From the NCBI GenBank assembly GCA_903820565.1, contig CAIJHZ010000098.1, positions 1 to 8,893 of the forward strand: a stretch of DNA of 8,893 bases, written 5' to 3'. Origin of the DNA: an uncultured Actinomycetes bacterium (GTDB lineage: Bacteria; Actinomycetota; Actinomycetes; Nanopelagicales; Nanopelagicaceae). A program made the position numbers and the translations under genes. Shown piece after piece: positions 1 to 6,491 of this stretch; position 1 is the first letter of the stretch; every line of letters starts with the position of its first letter. The notes beneath the pieces are model-generated. The model did no database searches. It had not been told where the DNA came from and saw only the letters and a list, made by a program, of their open reading frames with translations.

Positions 1-2411
1 AAGTTTTCCTTCATAATCACAGTTGATTTCACTAACAAACCGCTCATGCCGATCGCATCCGCATTGCTATCTAGCGCTCCATCAATGATCTGATTAACAG
101 TTTGTTTGATTCCAAGGTTCACGACACGATAACCATTGTTAGTCAAAATAATGTCGACGAGGTTCTTGCCAATATCGTGCACATCTCCACGCACCGTTGC
201 TAGGAGCATAGTTCCGCGACCTTCGTCACCAGTCTTTTCCATAAATGGTTCAAGCATTGCAACAGCGGTCTTCATTACTTCGGCGCTTTGCAGCACAAAA
301 GGTAGTTGCATCTCACCCTTACCGAATAGCTCTCCCACTATCTTCATTCCCTCAAGTAAATGAGAGTTAATGATCTCCAAAGGTGGGGTTCCTTCGGCCA
401 TAGCCGTCTTTAGATCATCTTCGAGTCCAACTTTTTCTCCATCAATTATTCGGCGTTGCAAACGATCAAATAACGGTAGAGCAGCAAGTGCTTCAGCTCG
501 TGCATTTTTACTAGTCGCAAGTTCCACCCCGTCAAACAACTGTAAGAACTCCTGAAGTGGATCGTAGGTACATTCATCTCCATCGAAGACTCTACGATCA
601 TAAACAAGATCTAACGCAACCTGCTTTTGTCTTTCATCTATTCGTGCCATGGGTGTGATCTTTGATGGATGAACGATTGCAGAATCAAGACCAGCTTGGA
701 CGCATTCATGTAAGAAGACAGAGTTTAGAACAACACGTGCTGCGGGATTTAAACCGAAAGAAACATTACTCACACCCAGGGTTGTTTGAACCTCTGGGAA
801 CTCGGCTTTGAGTCTTTTGATCGCATCTATAGTTTCAATTCCATCTTTACGAGTTTCTTCTTGACCCGTTGCGATAGGAAAGGTAAGACAATCAATCAAA
901 ATATCGCCTATGTTCATTCCCCAGTTGTCATGCAAATCATGAATCAACCTACGAGCAATACGGAGTTTCCATTCAGCATCTCGAGCTTGACCTTCTTCAT
1001 CAATGGTTAAGGCGACAACGCTTGCCCCATGCTCCCTGACCAACGGCATGATCTTTGCGAATCTAGAAGTTGGACCGTCCCCATCTTCATAGTTAACTGA
1101 GTTAATAACGCATCGCCCACCAAGATGTTCTAAACCGGCTTTCAATACAGCTGGCTCTGTTGAGTCCAGCACAATTGGTAAGGTGCTTGAGGTAGCAAAA
1201 CGTGACGCTATTTCGCTCATATCTTTTGCGCCATCGCGTCCAACATAATCAACCGATAAATCCAGCATGTGTGCACCATCTCGAATTTGGTCACGTGCAA
1301 TTTCTACGCACTTTTCCCAATCTTCGGCTAGTAACGCATCGCGAAAGGCACGTGAACCGTTGGCATTGGTCCGCTCTCCGATTGCAAGATATGTTTGATC
1401 TTGTCTAAAGGGGACGTATTGGTAAAGCGATGAAGCTCCCGGATCAAGCGCTGGGGTCCGTTGTGAAATCTTTCTTGTGTTCATTTTCGTGACAACTGAT
1501 GACATATGGGCAGGTGTTGTACCGCAGCATCCACCAACTAACGAAATTCCATAATCATTAACAAATCCATCGAGAGCGGTAGCTAATTCATCTGGCTGTA
1601 AAGGGTAAGTCGCACCATTAGCGCCGAGTTGAGGCAAACCCGCATTCGGCATGACAGAGATAGCAATCTTTGCATTCTTGCTTAAATACCGAAGATGCTC
1701 AGACATTTCAGCAGGTCCAGTAGCGCAGTTCAAACCAATGAGGTCAATGCCCATTGGTTCGAGTGCGTTAAGGGCAGCACCAATTTCAGAACCCATCAAC
1801 ATCGTTCCGGTGGTTTCAACTGTTACTTGCGCAATCAAAACTATGTCGTGTGTCGCTTCACTTATAGCTTGCCGACATCCATTTACCGCCGCCTTTACTT
1901 GTAGCAAATCTTGCGATGTTTCAACGAGTAAAGCGTCGCAACCAGAATCTGCTAAGCCCTTAGCAGCGGTGTAGTAAGCAACCTTAAGGTTGTCATAAGT
2001 TGTATGTCCAAGACTTGGCAGTTTTGTGCCAGGTCCAAGCGATCCTAAAACAAAGCGTGGCTTATCTGGGGTGGAGAACGCATCGGCCGCTTCGCGAGCA
2101 ATTTTTCCGCCTGCATATGCCAATTCGTAAATTCGATCTTCGATTCCATAATCAGCAAGGTTGGACCAGTTCGCACCAAATGTATTTGTTTCGATTGCAT
2201 CAACACCTGCAGCAAGATATTCATCGTGAACTGACCGAACAATGTCAGGGCGGCTTACGTTCAGAATCTCGTTACAACCCTCATGATTTTCGAAGTCTTC
2301 CAAGGAGGGGTTAGCAGCTTGGAGCATTGTGCCCATAGCCCCATCGGCAACTACAACCCGCTCAGAAAGGGTACGCCGAAGCAGGCTAGCAGCTTTATTC
2401 GGCGTGTTCAT
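1..2411 (-). CDS. metH: Cobalamin-dependent methionine synthase MetH, N-terminal ~803 residues (C-terminus beyond window edge)
   Basis: MetH transfers a methyl group from 5-methyltetrahydrofolate to homocysteine through protein-bound cobalamin, making methionine in the cytoplasm. The frame reads without a stop from 2411 to base 1 (803 codons). The N-terminal homocysteine-binding domain (about residues 5-325) has DGAMGTML near the start and the zinc cysteines: Cys229 in GLNCATGP and Cys295/Cys296 in GGCCGTTPAH. The pterin-binding domain follows (GERTNANGS from residue 345, then DYVGRDG and LDSTEP). Next come the helical B12-binding cap (from about 645) and the start of the B12 domain, with DVHDIG supplying the cobalt-ligand His745. 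The rest of the B12 domain and the AdoMet-activation domain lie outside the window. I chose the ATG at 2411 because TAACCT sits 7 bases before it; an in-frame ATG at 2438 would add nine residues. No cobalamin riboswitch fits in the 29-base gap to the divergent gene. Identity is very secure. Confidence 0.97.
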   Translation of the reverse strand, partial: MNTPNKAASLLRRTLSERVVVADGAMGTMLQAANPSLEDFENHEGCNEILNVSRPDIVRSVHDEYLAAGVDAIETNTFGANWSNLADYGIEDRIYELAYAGGKIAREAADAFSTPDKPRFVLGSLGPGTKLPSLGHTTYDNLKVAYYTAAKGLADSGCDALLVETSQDLLQVKAAVNGCRQAISEATHDIVLIAQVTVETTGTMLMGSEIGAALNALEPMGIDLIGLNCATGPAEMSEHLRYLSKNAKIAISVMPNAGLPQLGANGATYPLQPDELATALDGFVNDYGISLVGGCCGTTPAHMSSVVTKMNTRKISQRTPALDPGASSLYQYVPFRQDQTYLAIGERTNANGSRAFRDALLAEDWEKCVEIARDQIRDGAHMLDLSVDYVGRDGAKDMSEIASRFATSSTLPIVLDSTEPAVLKAGLEHLGGRCVINSVNYEDGDGPTSRFAKIMPLVREHGASVVALTIDEEGQARDAEWKLRIARRLIHDLHDNWGMNIGDILIDCLTFPIATGQEETRKDGIETIDAIKRLKAEFPEVQTTLGVSNVSFGLNPAARVVLNSVFLHECVQAGLDSAIVHPSKITPMARIDERQKQVALDLVYDRRVFDGDECTYDPLQEFLQLFDGVELATSKNARAEALAALPLFDRLQRRIIDGEKVGLEDDLKTAMAEGTPPLEIINSHLLEGMKIVGELFGKGEMQLPFVLQSAEVMKTAVAMLEPFMEKTGDEGRGTMLLATVRGDVHDIGKNLVDIILTNNGYRVVNLGIKQTVNQIIDGALDSNADAIGMSGLLVKSTVIMKEN

Positions 2412-2418
2412 CTGCCTA

Positions 2419-2424
2419 AGGTTA
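2419..2424 (-). promoter_or_regulatory. Candidate -10 element for metH (leaderless layout)
   Basis: On the minus strand TAACCT fits the actinobacterial -10 pattern TANNNT and lies 7 bases before the ATG at 2411. Transcription would then begin at or next to the start codon. No clear ribosome binding site is visible for this ATG, which suits a leaderless message. The -35 region (around 2442-2447, TCTCCA) is weak and lies inside the divergent PAC2 gene. Inferred from pattern only. Confidence 0.4.
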
Positions 2425-2427
2425 CCG

Positions 2428-2433
2428 TAAGGT
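2428..2433 (+). promoter_or_regulatory. Candidate -10 element, or ribosome binding site, for the PAC2 gene
   Basis: TAAGGT lies 7 bases before the GTG at 2441. It fits TANNNT for a leaderless start, but its AAGG core could equally be a Shine-Dalgarno site. Only three bases separate it from the opposing metH -10 candidate, so the two promoters would be mutually exclusive for RNA polymerase binding. Confidence 0.4.
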
Positions 2434-2440
2434 TGCATTC

Positions 2441-3304
2441 GTGGAGATTCATAACATACCGCTGCTACGTGACCCAGTGATGATCGTTGCCTTTACTGGC
2501 TGGAATGATGCTGCCGAAGGTGCATCTGGAGCTGTGGAGCACTTGTTATCTGCTTGGCGAGAAAAAGACGACGATGTTGTTCCTCAATTAATAGCAGATG
2601 TTGATGCAGAAGAGTTCTACGATTTTCAAGTCAATCGACCACAAGTTTCAATTGATGATTCATCAATTAGAAGTATCACGTGGCCGGGTACTAAAGTTTT
2701 TGGCTTACTAGTCCCCCTTATGAAACGCGATATCGTAATTGTTACTGGCGTTGAACCGTCGATGCGATGGAAAGCCTTCACATCTGATCTCTTAGATCTA
2801 GCCGATGATTTAGAGGTTTCCCTTGTTGTCACCCTTGGGTCTTTACTCGCAGATTCTCCACATACTCGACCCATTACGGTTACTGGTACAGGTGCTCATC
2901 CGAATATCGCTGATCGTCTGGGTGTCTCAGTATCAAAGTATGAAGGCCCAACCGGAATTCTGGGAATTATTCAAGACGGTTGCATGCGTCGCGGAATCGA
3001 TGCAATTTCCTTGTGGGCCGCGGTGCCACATTACGCCTCTAATGCGCCATCGCCTAAGGCATCTTTAGCGCTGATTAATTCCCTTGAAGACTTCTTGGAT
3101 ATCTCGATCCCGTTAGGGTCTTTACAAATAGATTCAGATGAATGGGAAAAATCGGTTGATGAACTTGCTGCTGAAGATTCTGATGTCGCAGACTACGTAA
3201 AGGCATTAGAAGAAAGTAAAGATGCGGCTGAGCTACCCGATGTTTCAGGAGAACTAATAGCCAAGGAATTCGAAAGATACCTACGACGACAAAGCGAGAA
3301 TTAG
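2441..3304 (+). CDS. PAC2-family protein (proteasome assembly chaperone-like fold)
   Basis: A 287-residue protein of the actinobacterial PAC2 family, named for similarity to eukaryotic proteasome assembly chaperone 2. Its bacterial role is not established. Conserved blocks are clear: AFTGWNDAAEG (residues 17-27), GVEPSMRWKAF (103-113), LGSLLADSPHTRP (132-144), YEGPTGI (167-173), SLWAAVPHYAS (190-200) and SPKASLAL (204-211). No signal peptide or membrane segment is evident, so it is probably cytoplasmic. The start is GTG, supported by the family's usual N-terminus (acidic residue, then LRDPV before the GWNDA block) and the TAAGGT upstream. The C-terminal third is acidic and probably helical. 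It diverges from metH and its TAG stop overlaps the mshC stop by four bases. Family assignment is firm; function is unknown. Confidence 0.92.
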   Translation: MEIHNIPLLRDPVMIVAFTGWNDAAEGASGAVEHLLSAWREKDDDVVPQLIADVDAEEFYDFQVNRPQVSIDDSSIRSITWPGTKVFGLLVPLMKRDIVIVTGVEPSMRWKAFTSDLLDLADDLEVSLVVTLGSLLADSPHTRPITVTGTGAHPNIADRLGVSVSKYEGPTGILGIIQDGCMRRGIDAISLWAAVPHYASNAPSPKASLALINSLEDFLDISIPLGSLQIDSDEWEKSVDELAAEDSDVADYVKALEESKDAAELPDVSGELIAKEFERYLRRQSEN

Positions 3305-3316
3305 AGTTTAATTCCG
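3295..3316. repeat. Inverted repeat spanning overlapping convergent stop codons (PAC2 / mshC)
   Basis: GAATTA (3298-3303) and TAATTC (3309-3314) form a six-pair stem around the loop GAGTT. Two further G-C pairs (3295-3316, 3296-3315) are possible if A3297 bulges. The TAG of the plus gene (3302-3304) and the TAA of the minus gene (3301-3303) sit within it. There is no T tract, so it is not a canonical intrinsic terminator, but it is the only structure available to separate the convergent transcripts. Confidence 0.4.
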
Positions 3317-4542
3317 AGCAATGTGTCTAGGGCCGTCAGTAAGGACTTTGCATCTGTCTGCTCGCCGCCAGATTGTGACTGACTCGACCAAGTAAGAACG
3401 GCCTGAACGACTGCAGGTGTATCCAAATCATTGGCCAGGGAATCTATAATTGTCTGAATTAGCGATGCGGTTGGGGCAACGAGCGAGCCAGACAGAAAAG
3501 ACCGCAATAGATTTATCTCCACTTCAGCCTCTACCAATAATTCATCTGTCCACATTCGATCAGTTCGGTAATGACTCTTCATGAGCGCCCAGCGAATAGC
3601 CATAGGGTCGCGGCCAGCTTCAAGCAACTTAGATACAAAAACCAGATTTCCTTTGCTCTTACTCATTTTCTCGCCGTCAAGACCAATCATTCCGGCGTGC
3701 ACATATGTTGCTGCTAAAGGCTTTCTTGACATAACCTCTGCTTGCGCGGCGCACATTTCATGATGTGGAAAAATTAAATCAGATCCACCGCCCTGAATGT
3801 CAATCAATGCAGAATCATTACTATCTGGATCTAGATATTTGATCGCAATCACAGTGCATTCGATATGCCAACCAGGACGACCCATACCAAAAGGTGAAGG
3901 CCAACCTGGTTCATTAGGTCGTTGAGACATCCACACCAAACAATCAAGAGGGTGAGCCTTGCCAACACGGTTTGGATCTCCCCCACGCTCTGAAAATATT
4001 CGAAGCATTTCATCGCTGGAAAGATGCGAACGCTTACCAAACTGTTTATCAGAATGGACATCAAAGTAGAGATCCTCATCGACGGAGTAAATACTATTTA
4101 TACGGGAGAGTTCTTGGATTGCTGCCGTCACTAATGGGATTGCATCTACCGCTCCAATATAATCAGCGGGAGGAATGACTCGTAAGTTGACCATATCGCT
4201 TCGAAAAAGATCGATCTGTTGATGTGCTAAATCAGTCCAATCAACCCCATCACGCTTCGCACGTTCCAATAAGGGGTCATCAATGTCAGTTATATTCTGG
4301 ACGTAACGAACCTCTGACCCACTAGCTCGTAAGTACCTATTAATCAGGTCAAATGTTAGATAGGTAGCGGCGTGACCAAGATGTGTTGCATCGTATGGGG
4401 TTATTCCGCACACATACATTCGATATAGGGGCTTAGATACAAGTAACTCCTTAGAGCCCGAAGCCGAGTTCGTCAGTTGTAACACCGGAAAATCGAAAGA
4501 GGAGTCAATTGTTGGAACCTCTACTTCATGCCACGACTTCAT
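3301..4542 (-). CDS. mshC: Mycothiol biosynthesis ligase MshC (L-cysteine : glucosaminyl-inositol ligase)
   Basis: MshC performs the ATP-dependent joining of L-cysteine to 1D-myo-inosityl 2-amino-2-deoxy-alpha-D-glucopyranoside, the penultimate step of mycothiol synthesis. It derives from class I cysteinyl-tRNA synthetase. The 413-residue length matches MshC and is shorter than CysS. Visible motifs are MYVCGITPYDATHLGH (Cys45 zinc ligand; HLGH at 54-57 in place of HIGH), WHIEC (Cys229), GGGSDLIFPHHE (His260 as third likely zinc ligand) and KMSKSKGN (292-299). The PYDATHLGHAATY form separates MshC from CysS. The ATG at 4542 follows TACAAT by six bases and has no Shine-Dalgarno site, suggesting a leaderless promoter of its own. 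The gene lies 20 bases downstream of the SCO1664-family gene on the same strand, so readthrough from the trio is also possible. Its stop overlaps that of the convergent PAC2 gene. Confidence 0.95.
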   Translation of the reverse strand: MKSWHEVEVPTIDSSFDFPVLQLTNSASGSKELLVSKPLYRMYVCGITPYDATHLGHAATYLTFDLINRYLRASGSEVRYVQNITDIDDPLLERAKRDGVDWTDLAHQQIDLFRSDMVNLRVIPPADYIGAVDAIPLVTAAIQELSRINSIYSVDEDLYFDVHSDKQFGKRSHLSSDEMLRIFSERGGDPNRVGKAHPLDCLVWMSQRPNEPGWPSPFGMGRPGWHIECTVIAIKYLDPDSNDSALIDIQGGGSDLIFPHHEMCAAQAEVMSRKPLAATYVHAGMIGLDGEKMSKSKGNLVFVSKLLEAGRDPMAIRWALMKSHYRTDRMWTDELLVEAEVEINLLRSFLSGSLVAPTASLIQTIIDSLANDLDTPAVVQAVLTWSSQSQSGGEQTDAKSLLTALDTLLGIKL

Positions 4543-4548
4543 ATATCT

Positions 4549-4554
4549 ATTGTA
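4549..4554 (-). promoter_or_regulatory. Candidate -10 element for mshC (leaderless layout)
   Basis: On the minus strand TACAAT is a near-consensus -10 hexamer placed six bases before the mshC ATG. A partial -35 (TGGCCA, 4572-4577, four of six matches to TTGACA) lies 17 bases further upstream, inside the end of the preceding gene. This is the best-looking promoter in the window and implies that mshC can be expressed apart from the upstream trio. Confidence 0.5.
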
Positions 4555-4562
4555 TTAGGAAA

Positions 4563-5273
4563 TCAAAATGCTGGCCACGGAACTGCGGGCCAGTTGGGGT
4601 TAGGTAATGGGAACGAACCAGTATGCAGAAGTTCGGAAACTCTTCGCCGAGTTTCTTGAATCTCTATGTCTGTTAAGAGCGGGGCAAGCAATTCGCCCAG
4701 TTTTCCGGACAGTTCTAACAGCGCGTTCTGAAGTAAAATGATTTCCTGTGCGGTGAATGGTTCGTTAGCCCATTGCCACAACACCGTTCTCAACTTGTCC
4801 TCTGCGTGGAATGTCACTCCATGATCACAACCAAAAACAGATTGAGTGTCTACAGGCAATAAATGTCCAATTTTTCGGTCCGTGTTATTGATGATGGCAT
4901 CGAATAAAGCCATTGATCGCAAGCGTGGATGATCCGAGGAAAAGAATGTCGCCAAATCAATATGCTCGTCGATATCTATCCACTGCTGCACCATTCCGAA
5001 TCCATATGGACCGTCTCGAAGAATTGTCAAAGGAACAAGATTAAAACTCAAGTGATGGCTAACGAGATATGCCGCATACTCTCGATGCGCCAAACATCCA
5101 TCGGAGAAATCCCACAACGGACGCTCCCCCGCAATCGGCTTGTAGATACACACAATAGATTGATCCTCGAAAGTTGATGTTGCATACAAGGTCGCGTTAG
5201 ATGCATCGACTAAACGACCAGTTACTTGCAAATCACCATTGCTTAGTACAAGCAAATTATCGTCTGTAACCAT
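4563..5273 (-). CDS. SCO1664-family protein, PI3/4-kinase-like (probable small-molecule or lipid kinase)
   Basis: A member of the SCO1664 family (TIGR03843 as I recall it), found mainly in Actinobacteria and distantly related to phosphatidylinositol 3-/4-kinases. Numbering from the ATG at 5273 (236 residues), kinase-like landmarks are IYKP with Lys45 as the likely ATP-binding lysine, Glu65 in HREYAAY, NNTDRK (129-134) resembling the catalytic loop, and DHG (150-152) resembling the metal-binding DFG. Family blocks such as GRLVDASNATLYA and the proline- and tryptophan-rich C-terminus ending PWPAF are also present. No membrane segment is seen. A longer frame starts with TTG at 5306, but I prefer the ATG because GAGGG lies just upstream and the family's first conserved block (around GDLQVTGRL) comes soon after it. 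It overlaps the DUF3090 gene by 17 bases, so translation is probably coupled. The substrate is unknown; kinase activity is inferred from motifs. Confidence 0.9.
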   Translation of the reverse strand: MVTDDNLLVLSNGDLQVTGRLVDASNATLYATSTFEDQSIVCIYKPIAGERPLWDFSDGCLAHREYAAYLVSHHLSFNLVPLTILRDGPYGFGMVQQWIDIDEHIDLATFFSSDHPRLRSMALFDAIINNTDRKIGHLLPVDTQSVFGCDHGVTFHAEDKLRTVLWQWANEPFTAQEIILLQNALLELSGKLGELLAPLLTDIEIQETRRRVSELLHTGSFPLPNPNWPAVPWPAF

Positions 5274-5766
5274 TAGCCCTCGGGCACAAATGACCGCGTG
5301 GATCAATTGGTATTCCGCAAAACGGACACGGCAATCGTCCAGCGTTTACAACAGCTTTTGATCTAGCGCAGAAGGAAATAGCCATACTTAGAGAAATGTT
5401 TATCTCAACAACTTCACCCTCAAAATCTTCTTCATCGTCCTCTAGTTCAAAAAGTTGAACACAAATGAGTTTGCTCTCTTCATCCCAAGCTAACGACATG
5501 GCGCCAATCTCGAACTCCGCATCTACCGGTGACTCTAAGGGAGCATGATCACTCTGACCTTTCTCCACCATCAGTAAGGGATTGGCTTTCCGTACTTCTG
5601 CAACCATGATTTCTAAACGGGTAGAAATCGCTTGTACTTGGGCTTTTTCAACCGCAACAGAAAACAATCTAGATTTTGAACGAAGCTGAATGAAAAAGGA
5701 ACGTTCTCCCGGCTCCCCCACTGTTCCTGCGACAAATCGATCGGGTTCAGTAAATTCGTACTTCAT
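5257..5766 (-). CDS. DUF3090-family protein with C-terminal zinc ribbon
   Basis: A 169-residue conserved actinobacterial protein (DUF3090 / TIGR03847 as I recall it), the middle member of the trio. Its N-terminus has the family block DRFVAGTVGEPGERSFFIQ (residues 9-27). A strongly acidic patch follows at about 107-118. The C-terminus carries CPFCGIPIDPRGHLCPRANG, in which Cys147, Cys150, His159 and Cys161 form a convincing zinc-binding set. No enzymatic motif is recognised; a binding or adaptor role between the neighbouring phosphomutase-like and kinase-like proteins is only a guess. The ATG shares bases with the stop of the upstream gene (ATGA overlap), and the downstream SCO1664 gene starts before this one ends, indicating a single translationally coupled unit. 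Family assignment is firm; the function is uncharacterised. Confidence 0.92.
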   Translation of the reverse strand: MKYEFTEPDRFVAGTVGEPGERSFFIQLRSKSRLFSVAVEKAQVQAISTRLEIMVAEVRKANPLLMVEKGQSDHAPLESPVDAEFEIGAMSLAWDEESKLICVQLFELEDDEEDFEGEVVEINISLSMAISFCARSKAVVNAGRLPCPFCGIPIDPRGHLCPRANGYRR

Positions 5767-6440
5767 TTCCCTGAACCACCACCGAGTAAGTTCCTAGACC
5801 TTTTCGGCGTGACCAGTAGTTCAGTAACAACTGATCGGGAATCATTAAGCAGCAGCGTTCGAGGTTTACTCGTTGAAAAATCTAGGATTGAAATTGACGC
5901 AGGATCGATAATAATCCTTTGAAATTCATCGAGATGCATGCCAAGGGCAGATGCAACTATTGATTTTATAACATCGCCATGACTAACTATTACAGCCGTC
6001 CCCTTTACTTTCGCTGAAACAGATTGGTGTACCGATTTCATGGCACGTGACTGCATCTCGGCAATACCCTCTCCTTTGGGAAAGTACATACGACTTGGAG
6101 ACTCTTGCACTGTTCTCCAGAGCTTGTTCTTGCTCAAACCTGCTAACTTCTTTCCGCTCCACGTCCCGTAATCAACCTCCGTAAGTTCCGGATCAATTAC
6201 GGGTTCAAAATTAGGATTTTTAGGCAAAACTATTGAATTAATCCACGGCGAAATAGTTTCGAAACATCTCTCCATCGGACTAATTCGCAAACTTGCTACC
6301 GGAAAATTTCCAAGTCGAACCGCTAGCCCTTCTGATTGCGCCAATCCTTTCTCGGAGAGGTGAACATTGGGCAATCGACCTGAAAGAATTCCTGCAGCAT
6401 TGGCTTCCGAATGTGCATGTCTGATCAAAACCAATCGCAT
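5763..6440 (-). CDS. MSMEG_4193-family histidine phosphatase / probable phosphomutase
   Basis: A 225-residue protein of the histidine phosphatase (phosphoglycerate mutase-like) superfamily, in the MSMEG_4193 subgroup (TIGR03848 as I recall it). The phosphohistidine motif is LIRHAHS, with Arg7 and nucleophile His8. Arg58 in SPMERCFET is the second phosphate-binding arginine, Glu85 or Glu88 in ELTEVDYGTWSG is the likely acid, and His154 in VSHGD completes the pocket, so the catalytic set is intact. The protein appears cytoplasmic, with a basic C-terminal tail. It heads the three-gene unit and its TGA overlaps the next ATG. The start ATG has no Shine-Dalgarno site but follows TAGCCT by seven bases, suggesting a leaderless message. 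Whether it acts as a phosphatase or a mutase cannot be read from sequence; mutase is the family suggestion based on its kinase-like partner. Confidence 0.92.
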   Translation of the reverse strand: MRLVLIRHAHSEANAAGILSGRLPNVHLSEKGLAQSEGLAVRLGNFPVASLRISPMERCFETISPWINSIVLPKNPNFEPVIDPELTEVDYGTWSGKKLAGLSKNKLWRTVQESPSRMYFPKGEGIAEMQSRAMKSVHQSVSAKVKGTAVIVSHGDVIKSIVASALGMHLDEFQRIIIDPASISILDFSTSKPRTLLLNDSRSVVTELLVTPKRSRNLLGGGSGK

Positions 6441-6447
6441 AAAACAA

Positions 6448-6453
6448 AGGCTA
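6448..6453 (-). promoter_or_regulatory. Candidate -10 element for the phosphomutase / DUF3090 / SCO1664 unit
   Basis: On the minus strand TAGCCT fits TANNNT and lies seven bases before the ATG at 6440. It is in the 51-base divergent gap, the only non-coding DNA upstream of the trio, so the trio's promoter is probably here. No convincing -35 was found. Confidence 0.35.
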
Positions 6454-6479
6454 TCGCAGCTTTTCGCTGTTGCTATTGC

Positions 6480-6485
6480 TAAGGT
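6480..6485 (+). promoter_or_regulatory. Candidate -10 element, or ribosome binding site, for the aldo/keto reductase gene
   Basis: TAAGGT lies six bases before the ATG at 6492. The same hexamer occurs seven bases before the PAC2 GTG. It can be read as a leaderless -10 (TANNNT) or as an AAGG Shine-Dalgarno core; sequence alone cannot decide. Confidence 0.4.
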
Positions 6486-6491
6486 CGGGCT

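Noticed and set aside
2412..2440. Cobalamin or SAM riboswitch ahead of metH
   Set aside because: Only 29 bases separate metH from the divergent gene, far too short for either riboswitch, and no B12-box-like sequence is seen.
136..2480. Several plus-strand frames of about 60-107 codons, and one minus-strand frame at 2045-2242, across metH
   Set aside because: All lie over a continuous, well-conserved metH frame, have no recognisable domains and show no start signals; they are shadows.
3301..4542. Alternative call of mshC as cysteinyl-tRNA synthetase cysS
   Set aside because: The protein is about 413 residues, lacks the tRNA-binding C-terminal extension, and has the PYDATHLGHAATY form typical of MshC.
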